Part shown: positions 1 to 7,715 of the stretch, piece by piece
Numbering within the stretch: position 1 is the stretch's first letter
Layout of the letters: every line of letters starts with the position of its first letter
Source of the DNA: CAZGSG01 sp964528095
GTDB lineage: Bacteria > Bacteroidota > Bacteroidia > Chitinophagales > Chitinophagaceae
NCBI GenBank assembly: GCA_964528095.1
Contig: CAZGSG010000078.1
Coordinates: 1-21,335, forward strand
Direction of reading: 5' to 3'
DNA: 21,335 nucleotides
Program-made: the position numbers and the translations under genes
The notes under the pieces: generated by a model
Told to the model about the DNA's origin: nothing
Databases searched by the model: none
What the model saw: the letters and a program-made list of their open reading frames with translations, nothing else

Positions 1-264
1 GTATCTGTGGCTGCAGCGCTTGATATGAATGGCAATACCATCAAACAGGCCAGGTTGGCAATGGGTGGTGTAGCACACAAGCCCTGGAGACTGAAAGAAG
101 CCGAAACATTTTTAAAAGGCAAGCCCGCTACGGAAGAAAATTTTAAACAGGCGGCAGAACTCGGTATGAAAGGAGCGAAAGGATATGGTGAAAATGATTT
201 TAAACTGAAATTAGCACCCGCTGCTATTGTGGAGGCATTAAAAAAATCGTTGCAACAAGTTTAA
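1..264 (+). CDS. FAD-binding subunit of a PaoB/YagS-type aldehyde oxidoreductase, C-terminal end only (5' end outside window)
   Basis: The frame is open from base 1 and encodes 87 residues, so the gene starts upstream of the window. The residues resemble the CO-dehydrogenase flavoprotein C-terminal domain: an ARLAMGGVAHKPWR stretch, then a short helical region with PATEENF and AAELGMKGAKGYGEN, and a final helix with AIVEALKK. In this family the medium subunit carries FAD and passes electrons from the iron-sulfur subunit's clusters. The molybdenum subunit gene follows after only 9 nt, which matches the PaoA-PaoB-PaoC (YagT-S-R) operon order and supports the call. The FAD-binding N-terminal part cannot be seen, so the assignment rests on the C-terminal motif and the neighbour. 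Confidence 0.8.
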   Translation, partial: VSVAAALDMNGNTIKQARLAMGGVAHKPWRLKEAETFLKGKPATEENFKQAAELGMKGAKGYGENDFKLKLAPAAIVEALKKSLQQV

Positions 265-273
265 TATTATTTT

Positions 274-2484
274 ATGGAAGAGATCTTATTGAACCACGCT
301 GAAGACCCCATTGACCGTGTAGATGGAAAGCAGAAAGTAACCGGGGCAGCAAAATATTCAGCAGAATATAAATTTGCCGGCCTGGAATACGGGGTGTTGG
401 TAGGAAGTAATATTGCTAAAGGAACGATCAACGCTTTTGATATAAAATCTGCAGAAGGATCACCCGGTGTTACTGCAGTGATCACGCATCTGAATTGTCC
501 TCCAATACCAGGCTATGCATCATCTTCGACAGATATGGGCCCGGGTGGACTTAAAATATTTGCAAGCAACAAAATATATTTCGATGGCCAGCCTGTAGCG
601 TTGGTCATTGCAGATACTTATGAAAGAGCCGTGCATGCGGCTTCATTGGTTAAAGTCTCCTATACAAAAGAAGAACCAAAGACAGATCTGGATAAGAATA
701 TGTCGATAGCCGCAACTCCCAAACGTGGGGGTAATAATTATAAAAGAGGGGAAGCGGACGCATATAAATCAGCTGCGGTAAAAGTGGAAGAAGAATACCT
801 GCTGGCACAGGAAGTGCATAATCCCATGGAACTGGGTAGTATTATCGCGGCATGGGAAGGCAATGATAAACTGACGGTATATGATAAAACACAGGGCGTA
901 AAAGCGGCACAACGCACGTATTCGCAATTATTCGGCATTCCAGCGGATAATGTGCGCGTTATTTCTCCATTTGTTGGCGGGGGCTTTGGAATGGCCCTGC
1001 GTACCTGGCCCTATGAAGTAGCGGCAGTACTGGGAGCAAAAAAAACCGGTAAGCCTTTAAAATTAATGCTTACAAGAGCGCAGATGTTTACCATGGTTGG
1101 TTATCGGCCCTATACGATACAACAGATAGGAATCGGCGCTACAGCAGATGGAAAATTTACCGGCATTACACATAATGCCACAGCCGTCACTTCCTCTTAT
1201 GAAGAATTTACAGAAGGCGTTGTACGAATGACACAATTCATGTATGCATGTCCTAATGTAGACACAACCTATAAGGTTGCGCCGCTGGACATGAGCGTAC
1301 CTACCTGGATGCGCGGTCCCGGCGAAGCAACCGGTGCCTTTGCACTTGAATCCGCGATAGATGAACTTTCCTATAAACTCAATCTTGATCCGCTGGAACT
1401 AAGACTAAGGAATTATGCAGAAACCGATCCCGAGCGCAATCTTCCTTACTCCAGCAAATTCCTGAAAGAATGTTACCAGATGGGCGCGGATAAAATTGGC
1501 TGGTTCAGCCGTAACCGTACACCACGCTCCATGCAGGAAAATGGTATGCTGGTTGGTTATGGTATGAGCAGCGGCGTATTTGGCGCATCACGTGGTGGAG
1601 CAACAGCAAGAGCGGTATTTAAAAATGATGGCACCCTTCTTATACAAAGCGCCGCCAGTGATATTGGACCAGGTACGGGCACTGCAATGGTGAAGATCGC
1701 ATCAGACGTATTAGGTATACCCCCAGGAAAAATAAGATTTGAACTCGGTGATTCAAATCTTCCCCCCGCACCATCACAGGGCGGGTCAGGTACTACTTCC
1801 GCTGTTGGTGCAGCCGTATATGATGTTTGCACTGCAGTAAAAGAAAAGCTGATCGAACTCGCCGCCACTGACATGCATACGGTTTTGGATCATGCAGAGA
1901 AAGATAAGTTCATTGTAGAAAGTGAAACGATTGCCAATGGCAGCACAAAAATTTCTTTCACTGACCTGATGAGAAAAAGTAATTTACCGGAGATAGATCT
2001 TACGCGCGATTCTAAGGGCGGTGCTGAACGCCAGAAATACGCGTTCTATTCTTTCTCTGTTCATTTCACCAAACTGCATGTACACCCGGGCACAGGAATA
2101 GTCAGGATAAAACAAGTGGTCACTGTAGGTGATGCGGGAAAGATCATCAGCGAAAAAACAGCCAAAAGCCAGATGATCGGCGGTGTGATCGGAGGCATTG
2201 GCATGGCGCTGACAGAAGAAGCCATATTTGATCATCGGTATGGCCGGTATGTAAATAATAATTTCGCCGACTATCATGTACCGGTGAATGCGGACGTTCC
2301 GCATATCGATGCGCTGTTTGTCAATAAGCCTGATCCATACATCAACCCGATGGGTGCAAAAGGTATGGGGGAAATTGCGCTTATTGGCTATGCGGCATCA
2401 GTGACCAATGCTATTTATCATGCTACTGGTAAACGGATACGAAGGTTACCGGTAACGCCGGATAAAGTGATGCTGGACAGTTAA
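274..2484 (+). CDS. Xanthine dehydrogenase family protein, molybdopterin-binding subunit (PaoC/YagR-like aldehyde oxidoreductase)
   Basis: This 736-residue protein is close to the usual length of PaoC/YagR-type large subunits. It starts with an aldehyde oxidase/xanthine dehydrogenase a/b hammerhead region (RVDGKQKVTGAAKYSAEY near residue 16). It then shows the molybdopterin-contact motif GGGFGM (235-240), the MRGPGEATGAFALE segment (about 346-359), a glycine-rich cofactor loop PSQGGSGTTSAVG, and GAKGMGEIA near the C-terminus. Glu700 there is at the position of the family's catalytic glutamate. The family oxidises aldehydes by hydroxylation at a molybdenum cofactor and passes electrons through FeS and FAD subunits. 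I see no signal peptide; in the E. coli enzyme only the FeS subunit carries a Tat signal. It lies 9 nt after the FAD subunit gene, so the two are probably co-transcribed. The substrate cannot be read from the sequence; aromatic aldehydes are the precedent. Confidence 0.9.
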   Translation: MEEILLNHAEDPIDRVDGKQKVTGAAKYSAEYKFAGLEYGVLVGSNIAKGTINAFDIKSAEGSPGVTAVITHLNCPPIPGYASSSTDMGPGGLKIFASNKIYFDGQPVALVIADTYERAVHAASLVKVSYTKEEPKTDLDKNMSIAATPKRGGNNYKRGEADAYKSAAVKVEEEYLLAQEVHNPMELGSIIAAWEGNDKLTVYDKTQGVKAAQRTYSQLFGIPADNVRVISPFVGGGFGMALRTWPYEVAAVLGAKKTGKPLKLMLTRAQMFTMVGYRPYTIQQIGIGATADGKFTGITHNATAVTSSYEEFTEGVVRMTQFMYACPNVDTTYKVAPLDMSVPTWMRGPGEATGAFALESAIDELSYKLNLDPLELRLRNYAETDPERNLPYSSKFLKECYQMGADKIGWFSRNRTPRSMQENGMLVGYGMSSGVFGASRGGATARAVFKNDGTLLIQSAASDIGPGTGTAMVKIASDVLGIPPGKIRFELGDSNLPPAPSQGGSGTTSAVGAAVYDVCTAVKEKLIELAATDMHTVLDHAEKDKFIVESETIANGSTKISFTDLMRKSNLPEIDLTRDSKGGAERQKYAFYSFSVHFTKLHVHPGTGIVRIKQVVTVGDAGKIISEKTAKSQMIGGVIGGIGMALTEEAIFDHRYGRYVNNNFADYHVPVNADVPHIDALFVNKPDPYINPMGAKGMGEIALIGYAASVTNAIYHATGKRIRRLPVTPDKVMLDS

Positions 2485-2592
2485 TGCGAATTATAATTTC
2501 GGGGCACAGTTCTTTTTTGGGAAAGCTATCATCATCACACTTAATCCTGACTGTTGAATACCAAACATACAGAACGGTTGAAAGAAGATCAG

Positions 2593-3972
2593 CTATATGA
2601 ACTCCTTAATATCCTGCATCAGCTTCAACGCAATATGATTCGCCTTTGATTCAAAATCGCTTTCTGCATAAATGCGGATGATAGGTTCTGTGTTAGAGGT
2701 ACGCAGGTGTACCCAGTCGCTGTCAAATTCTATTTTCAACCCGTCTTCGGTATTGACGGGATTGTTTTTGTATTTCTTTTTGATGCTTTCAAAAATCGTT
2801 TGGATATCAAACCCGTTTTCCAGTTCTATTTTATTTTTAGAAATAAAATAATCAGGGTACTGGGAACGCAGTGATTTGATGCCGTTCTTATGGCCGGCAA
2901 GATGACTCAAAAATAAACCGATCCCGATCAACGCGTCTCTTCCGTAATGAAAATCAGGAACGATGATACCTCCATTTCCTTCACCACCTATCACGGCATT
3001 CACCGTCTTCATTTTTGTCACCACATTCACTTCGCCTACAGCAGAAGGAAAATACTCGCCACCATGTTTTATCGTGATCTCTTTGAGCGCTTTTGTGCTG
3101 CTCATATTACTCACCGTATTGCCCTTTGTATGCAATAGTATATAATCCGCAACAGCAACAAGTGTATATTCTTCACCGAACATGCTGCCATCCTCGCATA
3201 CGAATGCCAACCGGTCCACATCAGGATCAACAGCGATACCGAGATCGGCTTTCTGTTTCAGCACTTCGTTACTTAGTTGTGACAGATGCTCCGGCAATGG
3301 CTCGGGATTATGTGCAAACCGTCCATTTACTTCCCCATTCAGCAGGATCACATTTTCTACGCCCAATGCCTTCAATAAAGCAGGTACAAATACAGCACCG
3401 GTAGAATTCACTGCATCCACTACGATCCTGAGATTCTTCCGGGCAATCGCTTCTTTATTTACAAGCGGGTATGCCAGTATCGCATCAATATGTTTTTGTA
3501 AATAACTATCATCAATAGTAACAGTTCCTAATTTCTCGACAGTTGCAAAAACGAAATCCTCCGCAGCCGCTTTTTCCAACACTCTTGCTCCTGTTGCAGC
3601 AGAAATAAATTCGCCTTCGTGGTTGAGGAGTTTCAACGCGTTCCATTCTTTGGGATTATGACTGGCCGTAATGATAATACCGCCATCTGCTTTTTCCATT
3701 TTAACAGCGACTTCTACAGTGGGTGTAGTAGAAAGACCAAGATCGATCACATCAATACCAAGACCTGTAAGCGTACTGACTACCAGGTCGCGGACCATCT
3801 GCCCGCTGATACGGCCATCACGGCCAATAACGATCTTTGCCGATTTATTTTTCTCCGCAATAATGCTTCCAAATGATGCGGTAAATTTTACAATATCTAC
3901 CGGTGAAAGATTCTCTCCTGGTACTCCGCCTATCGTTCCCCTGATACCCGATATACTTTTGATCAATGCCAC
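2593..3972 (-). CDS. glmM: Phosphoglucosamine mutase (alpha-D-phosphohexomutase superfamily)
   Basis: This 459-residue protein has all four phosphohexomutase signatures in order: TASHNP with the phosphorylated Ser104, the Mg-binding DPDVDRL (249-255), the sugar-binding GEGNGG (330-335), and the phosphate-binding RTSNTEP (424-430). It opens with LIKSISGIRGTIGG, typical of the Bacteroidota proteins annotated as GlmM, which make glucosamine-1-phosphate for UDP-GlcNAc and hence for peptidoglycan and LPS. The GEGNGG sugar loop differs from the GEQSGH loop of E. coli GlmM and looks more like archaeal-type mutases. A phosphomannomutase or phosphoglucomutase activity is therefore a real alternative. 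The gene is convergent with the molybdenum subunit gene and divergent from the methyltransferase. Confidence 0.75.
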   Translation of the reverse strand: MALIKSISGIRGTIGGVPGENLSPVDIVKFTASFGSIIAEKNKSAKIVIGRDGRISGQMVRDLVVSTLTGLGIDVIDLGLSTTPTVEVAVKMEKADGGIIITASHNPKEWNALKLLNHEGEFISAATGARVLEKAAAEDFVFATVEKLGTVTIDDSYLQKHIDAILAYPLVNKEAIARKNLRIVVDAVNSTGAVFVPALLKALGVENVILLNGEVNGRFAHNPEPLPEHLSQLSNEVLKQKADLGIAVDPDVDRLAFVCEDGSMFGEEYTLVAVADYILLHTKGNTVSNMSSTKALKEITIKHGGEYFPSAVGEVNVVTKMKTVNAVIGGEGNGGIIVPDFHYGRDALIGIGLFLSHLAGHKNGIKSLRSQYPDYFISKNKIELENGFDIQTIFESIKKKYKNNPVNTEDGLKIEFDSDWVHLRTSNTEPIIRIYAESDFESKANHIALKLMQDIKEFI

Positions 3973-4070
3973 AGAAATGCTGCTTTAAGGTGGTTATGGT
4001 GTTTCGTTGATTGTCTTCCTTCCATCTGGCTGTTCTGCTTATTAGTTCGGAAGAGCGATAAAGGTTACAG

Positions 4071-4078
4071 CAAAAATA
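4071..4078 (-). promoter_or_regulatory. Candidate -7 box (TAnnTTTG) for glmM
   Basis: Read on the minus strand this is TATTTTTG, an exact match to the Bacteroidota -7 consensus, 98 nt before the glmM start. No convincing TTTG -33 element is visible. An AT-rich sequence makes chance matches likely, so confidence is low. Confidence 0.25.
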
Positions 4079-4165
4079 CGGTTTCGGCAACATTCGGCAT
4101 TAAAAAAGCCATACCCCTGAAAAAGTATCCGACTTTAAAAAAATTCACTATATCAGCAGGCAGCT

Positions 4166-4173
4166 TAAATTTG
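4166..4173 (+). promoter_or_regulatory. Candidate -7 box TAAATTTG for the methyltransferase gene
   Basis: TAAATTTG matches the Bacteroidota TAnnTTTG element exactly and ends 8 nt before the ATG at 4182. Transcription would start at or just before the start codon, leaving almost no 5' UTR. No clear -33 TTTG is present. It is one of five similar arrangements in the window. Confidence 0.35.
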
Positions 4174-4181
4174 TCCAAACA

Positions 4182-4988
4182 ATGTATATGGAATCGTCCT
4201 GGTATAAAGATTGGCTCAGTTCACCTTTTTATGATAAACTATATGCTGACAGGGTGCAGGAAGCTACTGATTTTGTTAGCGCATTGATCGGTCATCTTTC
4301 TCTCTCCGCGCCTGCCAGAATACTGCAAACCGGTTGTGGCAGAGGAATTCATAGCAGACAGTTGCATGCCGCCGGCTTTGATGTGACAGGGGTAGATATT
4401 GATGCGGCCCGCATTGATGAAGCGAGAAAAACAGAGACAGACGATTTACATTTTTTTCTTCACGATATACGTTTGCCTTTTTGGGGAAATTATTTTGATT
4501 ACGCTATTGACCTGTTTACCAGCTTCGGTCATTTTAAAACAAGAAGAGAACATGATGCAGCCATCCGGACTATAGCCAATAGCCTGAAACCCGGTGGATC
4601 TTTTATCATCGACTACCTCAACGTGCATTACGCCGAAGACCTGCTGGTGCGCAATGAGACCAGCACGTTGGGCAATACCGTTTACGAGATCAATCGTTGG
4701 GATGATCCACTGAATTTTTATAAGAAGATCAGGATCACCGATCCATCTTTGCCCAATCCTGTTGAATACACCGAAGCCACGGCTAAGCTTTCCCTTGGCG
4801 ATTTCACCGATATGCTTAGTTTCCAGGGATTGCAAATTGATAAAGTATACGGCGACTACCAGTTCAATGCATATGATATAAGAAAAACGCCCAGGCTTAT
4901 TATCATCGCGCAAAAGAAAATAACAGTACCGGAAGACAAAGAGAAAAGAATATATAGTGATGGCCGTAAAACAGATCCGCTCACCTGA
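4182..4988 (+). CDS. Class I SAM-dependent methyltransferase
   Basis: This 268-residue protein has a Rossmann-type methyltransferase core. Motif I is ILQTGCGRGIH (47-57), with Gln-Thr in place of the more usual Asp-Leu before GCG. A second strand follows, ending in the acidic Asp72 (FDVTGVDID) that would bind the SAM ribose. Motif IV is near FDYAIDLFTSFGHF, and a post-motif strand reads LKPGGSFIIDYLN. The N-terminus WYKDWLSSPFYDKLY is a cap often seen in Bacteroidota members of this group. No signal peptide or membrane segment is visible, so it is likely cytosolic. The substrate is unknown. A second ATG lies two codons downstream (4188). The gene ends 7 nt from the convergent sulfatase remnant, with no hairpin between. 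Confidence 0.8.
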   Translation: MYMESSWYKDWLSSPFYDKLYADRVQEATDFVSALIGHLSLSAPARILQTGCGRGIHSRQLHAAGFDVTGVDIDAARIDEARKTETDDLHFFLHDIRLPFWGNYFDYAIDLFTSFGHFKTRREHDAAIRTIANSLKPGGSFIIDYLNVHYAEDLLVRNETSTLGNTVYEINRWDDPLNFYKKIRITDPSLPNPVEYTEATAKLSLGDFTDMLSFQGLQIDKVYGDYQFNAYDIRKTPRLIIIAQKKITVPEDKEKRIYSDGRKTDPLT

Positions 4989-4995
4989 AACGCTA

Positions 4996-6567
4996 TTAGT
5001 CTTTCTGATTATTCATCAACATATACCTGGCCGTTTCAAAAAAAGCTGAAGTAAAGTCGGAAAGACTTTTTTGTATAGAGTCTCTTTGCATCTTATTATA
5101 GGGAACCGTGGTATAGCGGACCGGCACTATTTGTTCATCGGGGAAGTTGAGATTTTTCATGAAATAAAAATCGTCCGTCACTACACCGATCTTACCCGCC
5201 GTATTGGTGATAAACGCAAAGTTATTTTTCTTTGAAGGATCAAGCAGGTCCCTGCCCAATGTAGTATTCACATACGGCTGCTGCAGCATACCGGCAATTG
5301 TAGGTAACACATCGATCTGGGAAACAACCTCGCTTCTTTTTTGTGGCTTTAACAGGTATGGCGCATAAAATAATAGCGGCACGTGTTCGTCTGTCAGGCG
5401 ATGATCCGTCCATGCAGCGGGATACATTTCCTGGGCATTGCCCGCCACTCCATGGTCGCCGATAAATACAAAAATGGTATTGGGAAAATAGGCTTCTTTC
5501 TCTGCCGCCTGCAGAAATTTTTTAAAACAATAATCTGAATACCGGAAAGTGTTGTACTCCTCTTGTGAATCAAAACCATATTTTTTCAGATTTTCCTCTG
5601 GCACAGTGGATTTTACAAAATCCGTATCTGTCGGCGGTATCATATACGGGCGATGGTTATCCGATGTTTGTATGATGGCAAAAAAAGGTTTATCCTTTTT
5701 CTTAAACACACTGTTTGCCTCCATGAAAAGATCCTTATCACTGATACCCCATACATTGACTTTTGGATATTTCAGGCTATCGCCGGTATGCATTTTTAAT
5801 TGATCCACATTTTTCAGTAATCCTTCAAAGTTGCTGAACTCAGGATCACCACCCAGGAAATAATGTTTATCATACCCTTCAAAATTATCAATGATCGTAT
5901 GTTGTTTTATCGCCAGTGGATTGCGGGTGGAGAATTTGAACAATTGCGCATCAGGTATACCTGTGATTATGGCAAATAATCCCCTCGCTGTAGAAAAATG
6001 CGGGGAGAAACAACGTTCAAAAAATATTCCGTTCCTGCTAATAGAATCAAAATAAGGGGTTGTATTCAGCGGATTACCGCTCATGCTGCTTTTATACATG
6101 CTAAATGACTCACACATCACCAGCACGATATTAGGCCTGCTTTCCAATGCACGGCTTCCCGGGGCAATCATCCGCCGGTAAGAAAAATTATTTTCGGCAG
6201 GCAATGGCATCCATTCTTTGATCAGCGGAAATGCTTCTCTCGCTTTTTGCTCATTAAAATCCGGGCTGCGCAGTTTTAGTGTTGCAAAGAAATTTTGCAA
6301 AGGATTTAAAGCCAGGTATGATTTAAAATTGTCGCGAAATACAAAACATTGTTTCCAGGAAAGAGGCGGCCATGCCGCACGACCATAGATAAACACACAA
6401 AGGACCAGCGCGGTGATGATAAAAAATTTACGTCGATAAGGTATTCCCCGTCCATCTGTTTGCGTAATCACCCGCCAGTGACTTTTATGATACATCCACC
6501 GAAAAAAGACCACGGCTATTAATAGGCCCAGTATCATCCAGACCAATGGATAGGTCTCCCACTGCAC
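4996..6567 (-). CDS. Intact catalytic ORF of the broken LTA synthase-like gene (523 residues, GTG start)
   Basis: This is the open part of the interrupted gene. The first codon used here is a GTG inside the ancestral frame, so it may not be a natural start. It keeps membrane helices near residues 9-25 and 45-62, then the sulfatase/alkaline-phosphatase-like domain from about residue 145. RPNIVLVMCESFS holds metal ligand Glu153. HFSTARGLF holds Thr193 as the likely catalytic nucleophile. TSDNHRPY and FVFIGDHG supply the remaining metal ligands. These enzymes act outside the cytoplasmic membrane and transfer phosphoglycerol or similar groups from lipids. All catalytic motifs look intact, which suggests recent inactivation or continued expression from an internal start. 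Missing the first membrane helices, the fragment may not insert correctly. Confidence 0.6.
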   Translation of the reverse strand: MQWETYPLVWMILGLLIAVVFFRWMYHKSHWRVITQTDGRGIPYRRKFFIITALVLCVFIYGRAAWPPLSWKQCFVFRDNFKSYLALNPLQNFFATLKLRSPDFNEQKAREAFPLIKEWMPLPAENNFSYRRMIAPGSRALESRPNIVLVMCESFSMYKSSMSGNPLNTTPYFDSISRNGIFFERCFSPHFSTARGLFAIITGIPDAQLFKFSTRNPLAIKQHTIIDNFEGYDKHYFLGGDPEFSNFEGLLKNVDQLKMHTGDSLKYPKVNVWGISDKDLFMEANSVFKKKDKPFFAIIQTSDNHRPYMIPPTDTDFVKSTVPEENLKKYGFDSQEEYNTFRYSDYCFKKFLQAAEKEAYFPNTIFVFIGDHGVAGNAQEMYPAAWTDHRLTDEHVPLLFYAPYLLKPQKRSEVVSQIDVLPTIAGMLQQPYVNTTLGRDLLDPSKKNNFAFITNTAGKIGVVTDDFYFMKNLNFPDEQIVPVRYTTVPYNKMQRDSIQKSLSDFTSAFFETARYMLMNNQKD

Positions 6568-6720
6568 CTGCAGTGAGATTCCCGTTCATGCATCAATTTT
6601 CGTAGCCCCGAACTCCATACTGGCATGGTTATAGGTGCCACTTCCAAGGTCCGCTGCAATAAAGAATGAATCGCTGAAAGTAACACTTGCCAGGTACCAT
6701 GTTCACCACTTTTTATTTTG

Positions 6721-6969
6721 CTACGCGGAAAAAGGAGATAATCCCCTCACCATACTGACCAATACGATGGGCAGCAAAATGATCGAGATCCATCGCAGGT
6801 CATATTGCACACCCATTAAAAACGAGGGCAGCAGGTCAGAAAAGGAAAGACCTGGGGGCTTGAATGCAAAATAGGTAGCAAACCTGAATAAGGTAAAGAT
6901 CAACAGGAAGATCAGGAACAGGTTGATCACCCAAAGAATTGTTTTAGGTATTTTATACCGTATCAGCAT
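6721..6969 (-). pseudogene. N-terminal fragment of the LTA synthase-like gene
   Basis: Eighty-two residues encode two hydrophobic helices (about 10-32 and 58-72) separated by FATYFAFKPPGLSFSDLLPSF, then VQYDLRW and VRGLSPF, a pattern typical of the start of Bacteroidota LTA-synthase-like proteins. The frame ends at TAG (6721-6723) and is in phase with the catalytic ORF downstream. A TACATTTT sequence 20 nt before the ATG resembles a -7 box, so the remnant may still be transcribed. Confidence 0.6.
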
Positions 6970-7085
6970 TGAAAGCGAAAACTTTTGGCAAAATGTAAAG
7001 ACTGCAAAAGAAACTCATTTATCCCGTTTCCGCAACAACTGGCTTGTTAATCTTGGCCTGTTGTCACGCTTTGCGTGGTTATTGG

Positions 7086-7093
7086 TATTTTTG
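7086..7093 (+). promoter_or_regulatory. Candidate -7 box TATTTTTG for the PAP2 gene
   Basis: TATTTTTG is an exact TAnnTTTG match and ends only 4 nt before the ATG at 7098. A TTG at 7061-7063 lies 22 nt upstream, roughly where a -33 element would sit. Transcription would begin at about the start codon. This favours 7098 over the in-frame ATG at 7044 as the true start. Confidence 0.4.
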
Positions 7094-7097
7094 GCCT

Positions 7098-7715
7098 ATG
7101 TTTCTGCTTCAAAATAGCATCCTGCAAAAACTGCAACAACTGGATCAATGGTTGTTCGTCCAGGTGAACAGTGAGTTCACCAATCCTTTTTTTGACAGTT
7201 TTATGCCTTTTATGCGAAATGCCCCGAACTGGGCACCGCTTTATATTTTTATAGTCGTTTTTATACTGTTGAATTTTAAAAGCAAAGGCGCCTGGTGGGT
7301 GGTTTTTTTTCTGGTTACCATCGCACTCACCGATATGACCGGCAATTATGTTTTCAAACACCAGTTTGAACGGTTACGGCCCTGCAGCGATCCCGATTTT
7401 TTCTTCCGTGTGCGCCTGCTCGTGAATCAATGCTCGGGTGGATATAGCTTTACCTCCAATCATGCGGCCAACCATTTTGGAATGGCCACTTTCTTCTATT
7501 TCACGCTCCGCCCCGTCCTGAAAAAATGGGCCTGGATCGGATTTCTCTGGGCCGGCTTAGTGGCTTATGCACAGGTATATGTGGGCGTTCACTACCCCTT
7601 CGATGTGCTGGCAGGAAGTTTGCTCGGATTCTTCTTTGGCGGCATCACTGCCACATTATTCAATAAGCGCTACGGATTTGCTATCTTCGATAACCAACCA
7701 ACGTTGTCTTCTTAA
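7098..7715 (+). CDS. PAP2-family lipid phosphatase
   Basis: This 205-residue integral membrane protein has the three PAP2 phosphatase motifs. Motif 1 (KX6RP) is Lys87 to Arg94-Pro95 (KHQFERLRP). Motif 2 is SFTSNHA at 117-123, with TSNH replacing the classical PSGH; His122 is the proton donor. Motif 3 is AQVYVGVHYPFD (158-169), with nucleophile His165 and Asp169, but Gln159 replaces the usual Arg. Hydrophobic helices at about 47-60, 66-80, 125-137, 146-160 and 168-185 give the usual multi-span topology. The family removes phosphate from phosphatidate, undecaprenyl pyrophosphate or PGP; which one applies here is unknown. The in-frame ATG at 7044 would add 18 unlikely residues. The stop codon overlaps the next start by one base, indicating an operon. 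Confidence 0.85.
   Translation: MFLLQNSILQKLQQLDQWLFVQVNSEFTNPFFDSFMPFMRNAPNWAPLYIFIVVFILLNFKSKGAWWVVFFLVTIALTDMTGNYVFKHQFERLRPCSDPDFFFRVRLLVNQCSGGYSFTSNHAANHFGMATFFYFTLRPVLKKWAWIGFLWAGLVAYAQVYVGVHYPFDVLAGSLLGFFFGGITATLFNKRYGFAIFDNQPTLSS

Larger units (their letters stand above)
4996..6969 (-). pseudogene. LTA synthase-like sulfatase-family membrane protein, interrupted by three in-frame stop codons
   Basis: Reading one minus-strand frame from the ATG at 6969 to the TAA at 4996 gives 658 codons, the expected size for an LTA-synthase-like phosphoglycerol transferase or phosphoethanolamine transferase. The N-terminal 82 residues form two membrane helices, and the last 523 residues carry the rest of the membrane part plus the sulfatase-fold catalytic domain. 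Between them, still in frame, lie TAG (6721-6723), TGA (6703-6705) and TGA (6586-6588). The bridging peptide still reads like the family's membrane segment: TWYLASVTF, FFIAADLG, then GISLQ running into WETYPLVWM. No net frameshift is needed. I read this as one gene inactivated by substitutions, all the visible stops falling within about 140 nt; local sequence error is the alternative. Confidence 0.75.

Noticed and set aside
1557..1874. Antisense ORF of 105 residues inside the molybdenum subunit gene
   Set aside because: It is the complement of a well-conserved coding region with glycine-rich motifs; its composition reflects that region.
2947..3505. Several plus-strand ORFs of 60-107 residues across glmM
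   Set aside because: They overlap each other and the conserved phosphohexomutase frame, and show no family motifs.
6586..6723. Stop-codon recoding or programmed read-through joining the two halves of the sulfatase gene
   Set aside because: Two different stop codons (TAG and TGA) occur, no other gene here uses in-frame stops, and the residues around the stops have drifted from the family pattern, so decay or sequence error is simpler.
6568..6874. Plus-strand ORF of 79 residues (6635-6874) as a real gene
   Set aside because: It lies antisense to the recognisable N-terminal half of the sulfatase gene and resembles no protein family.
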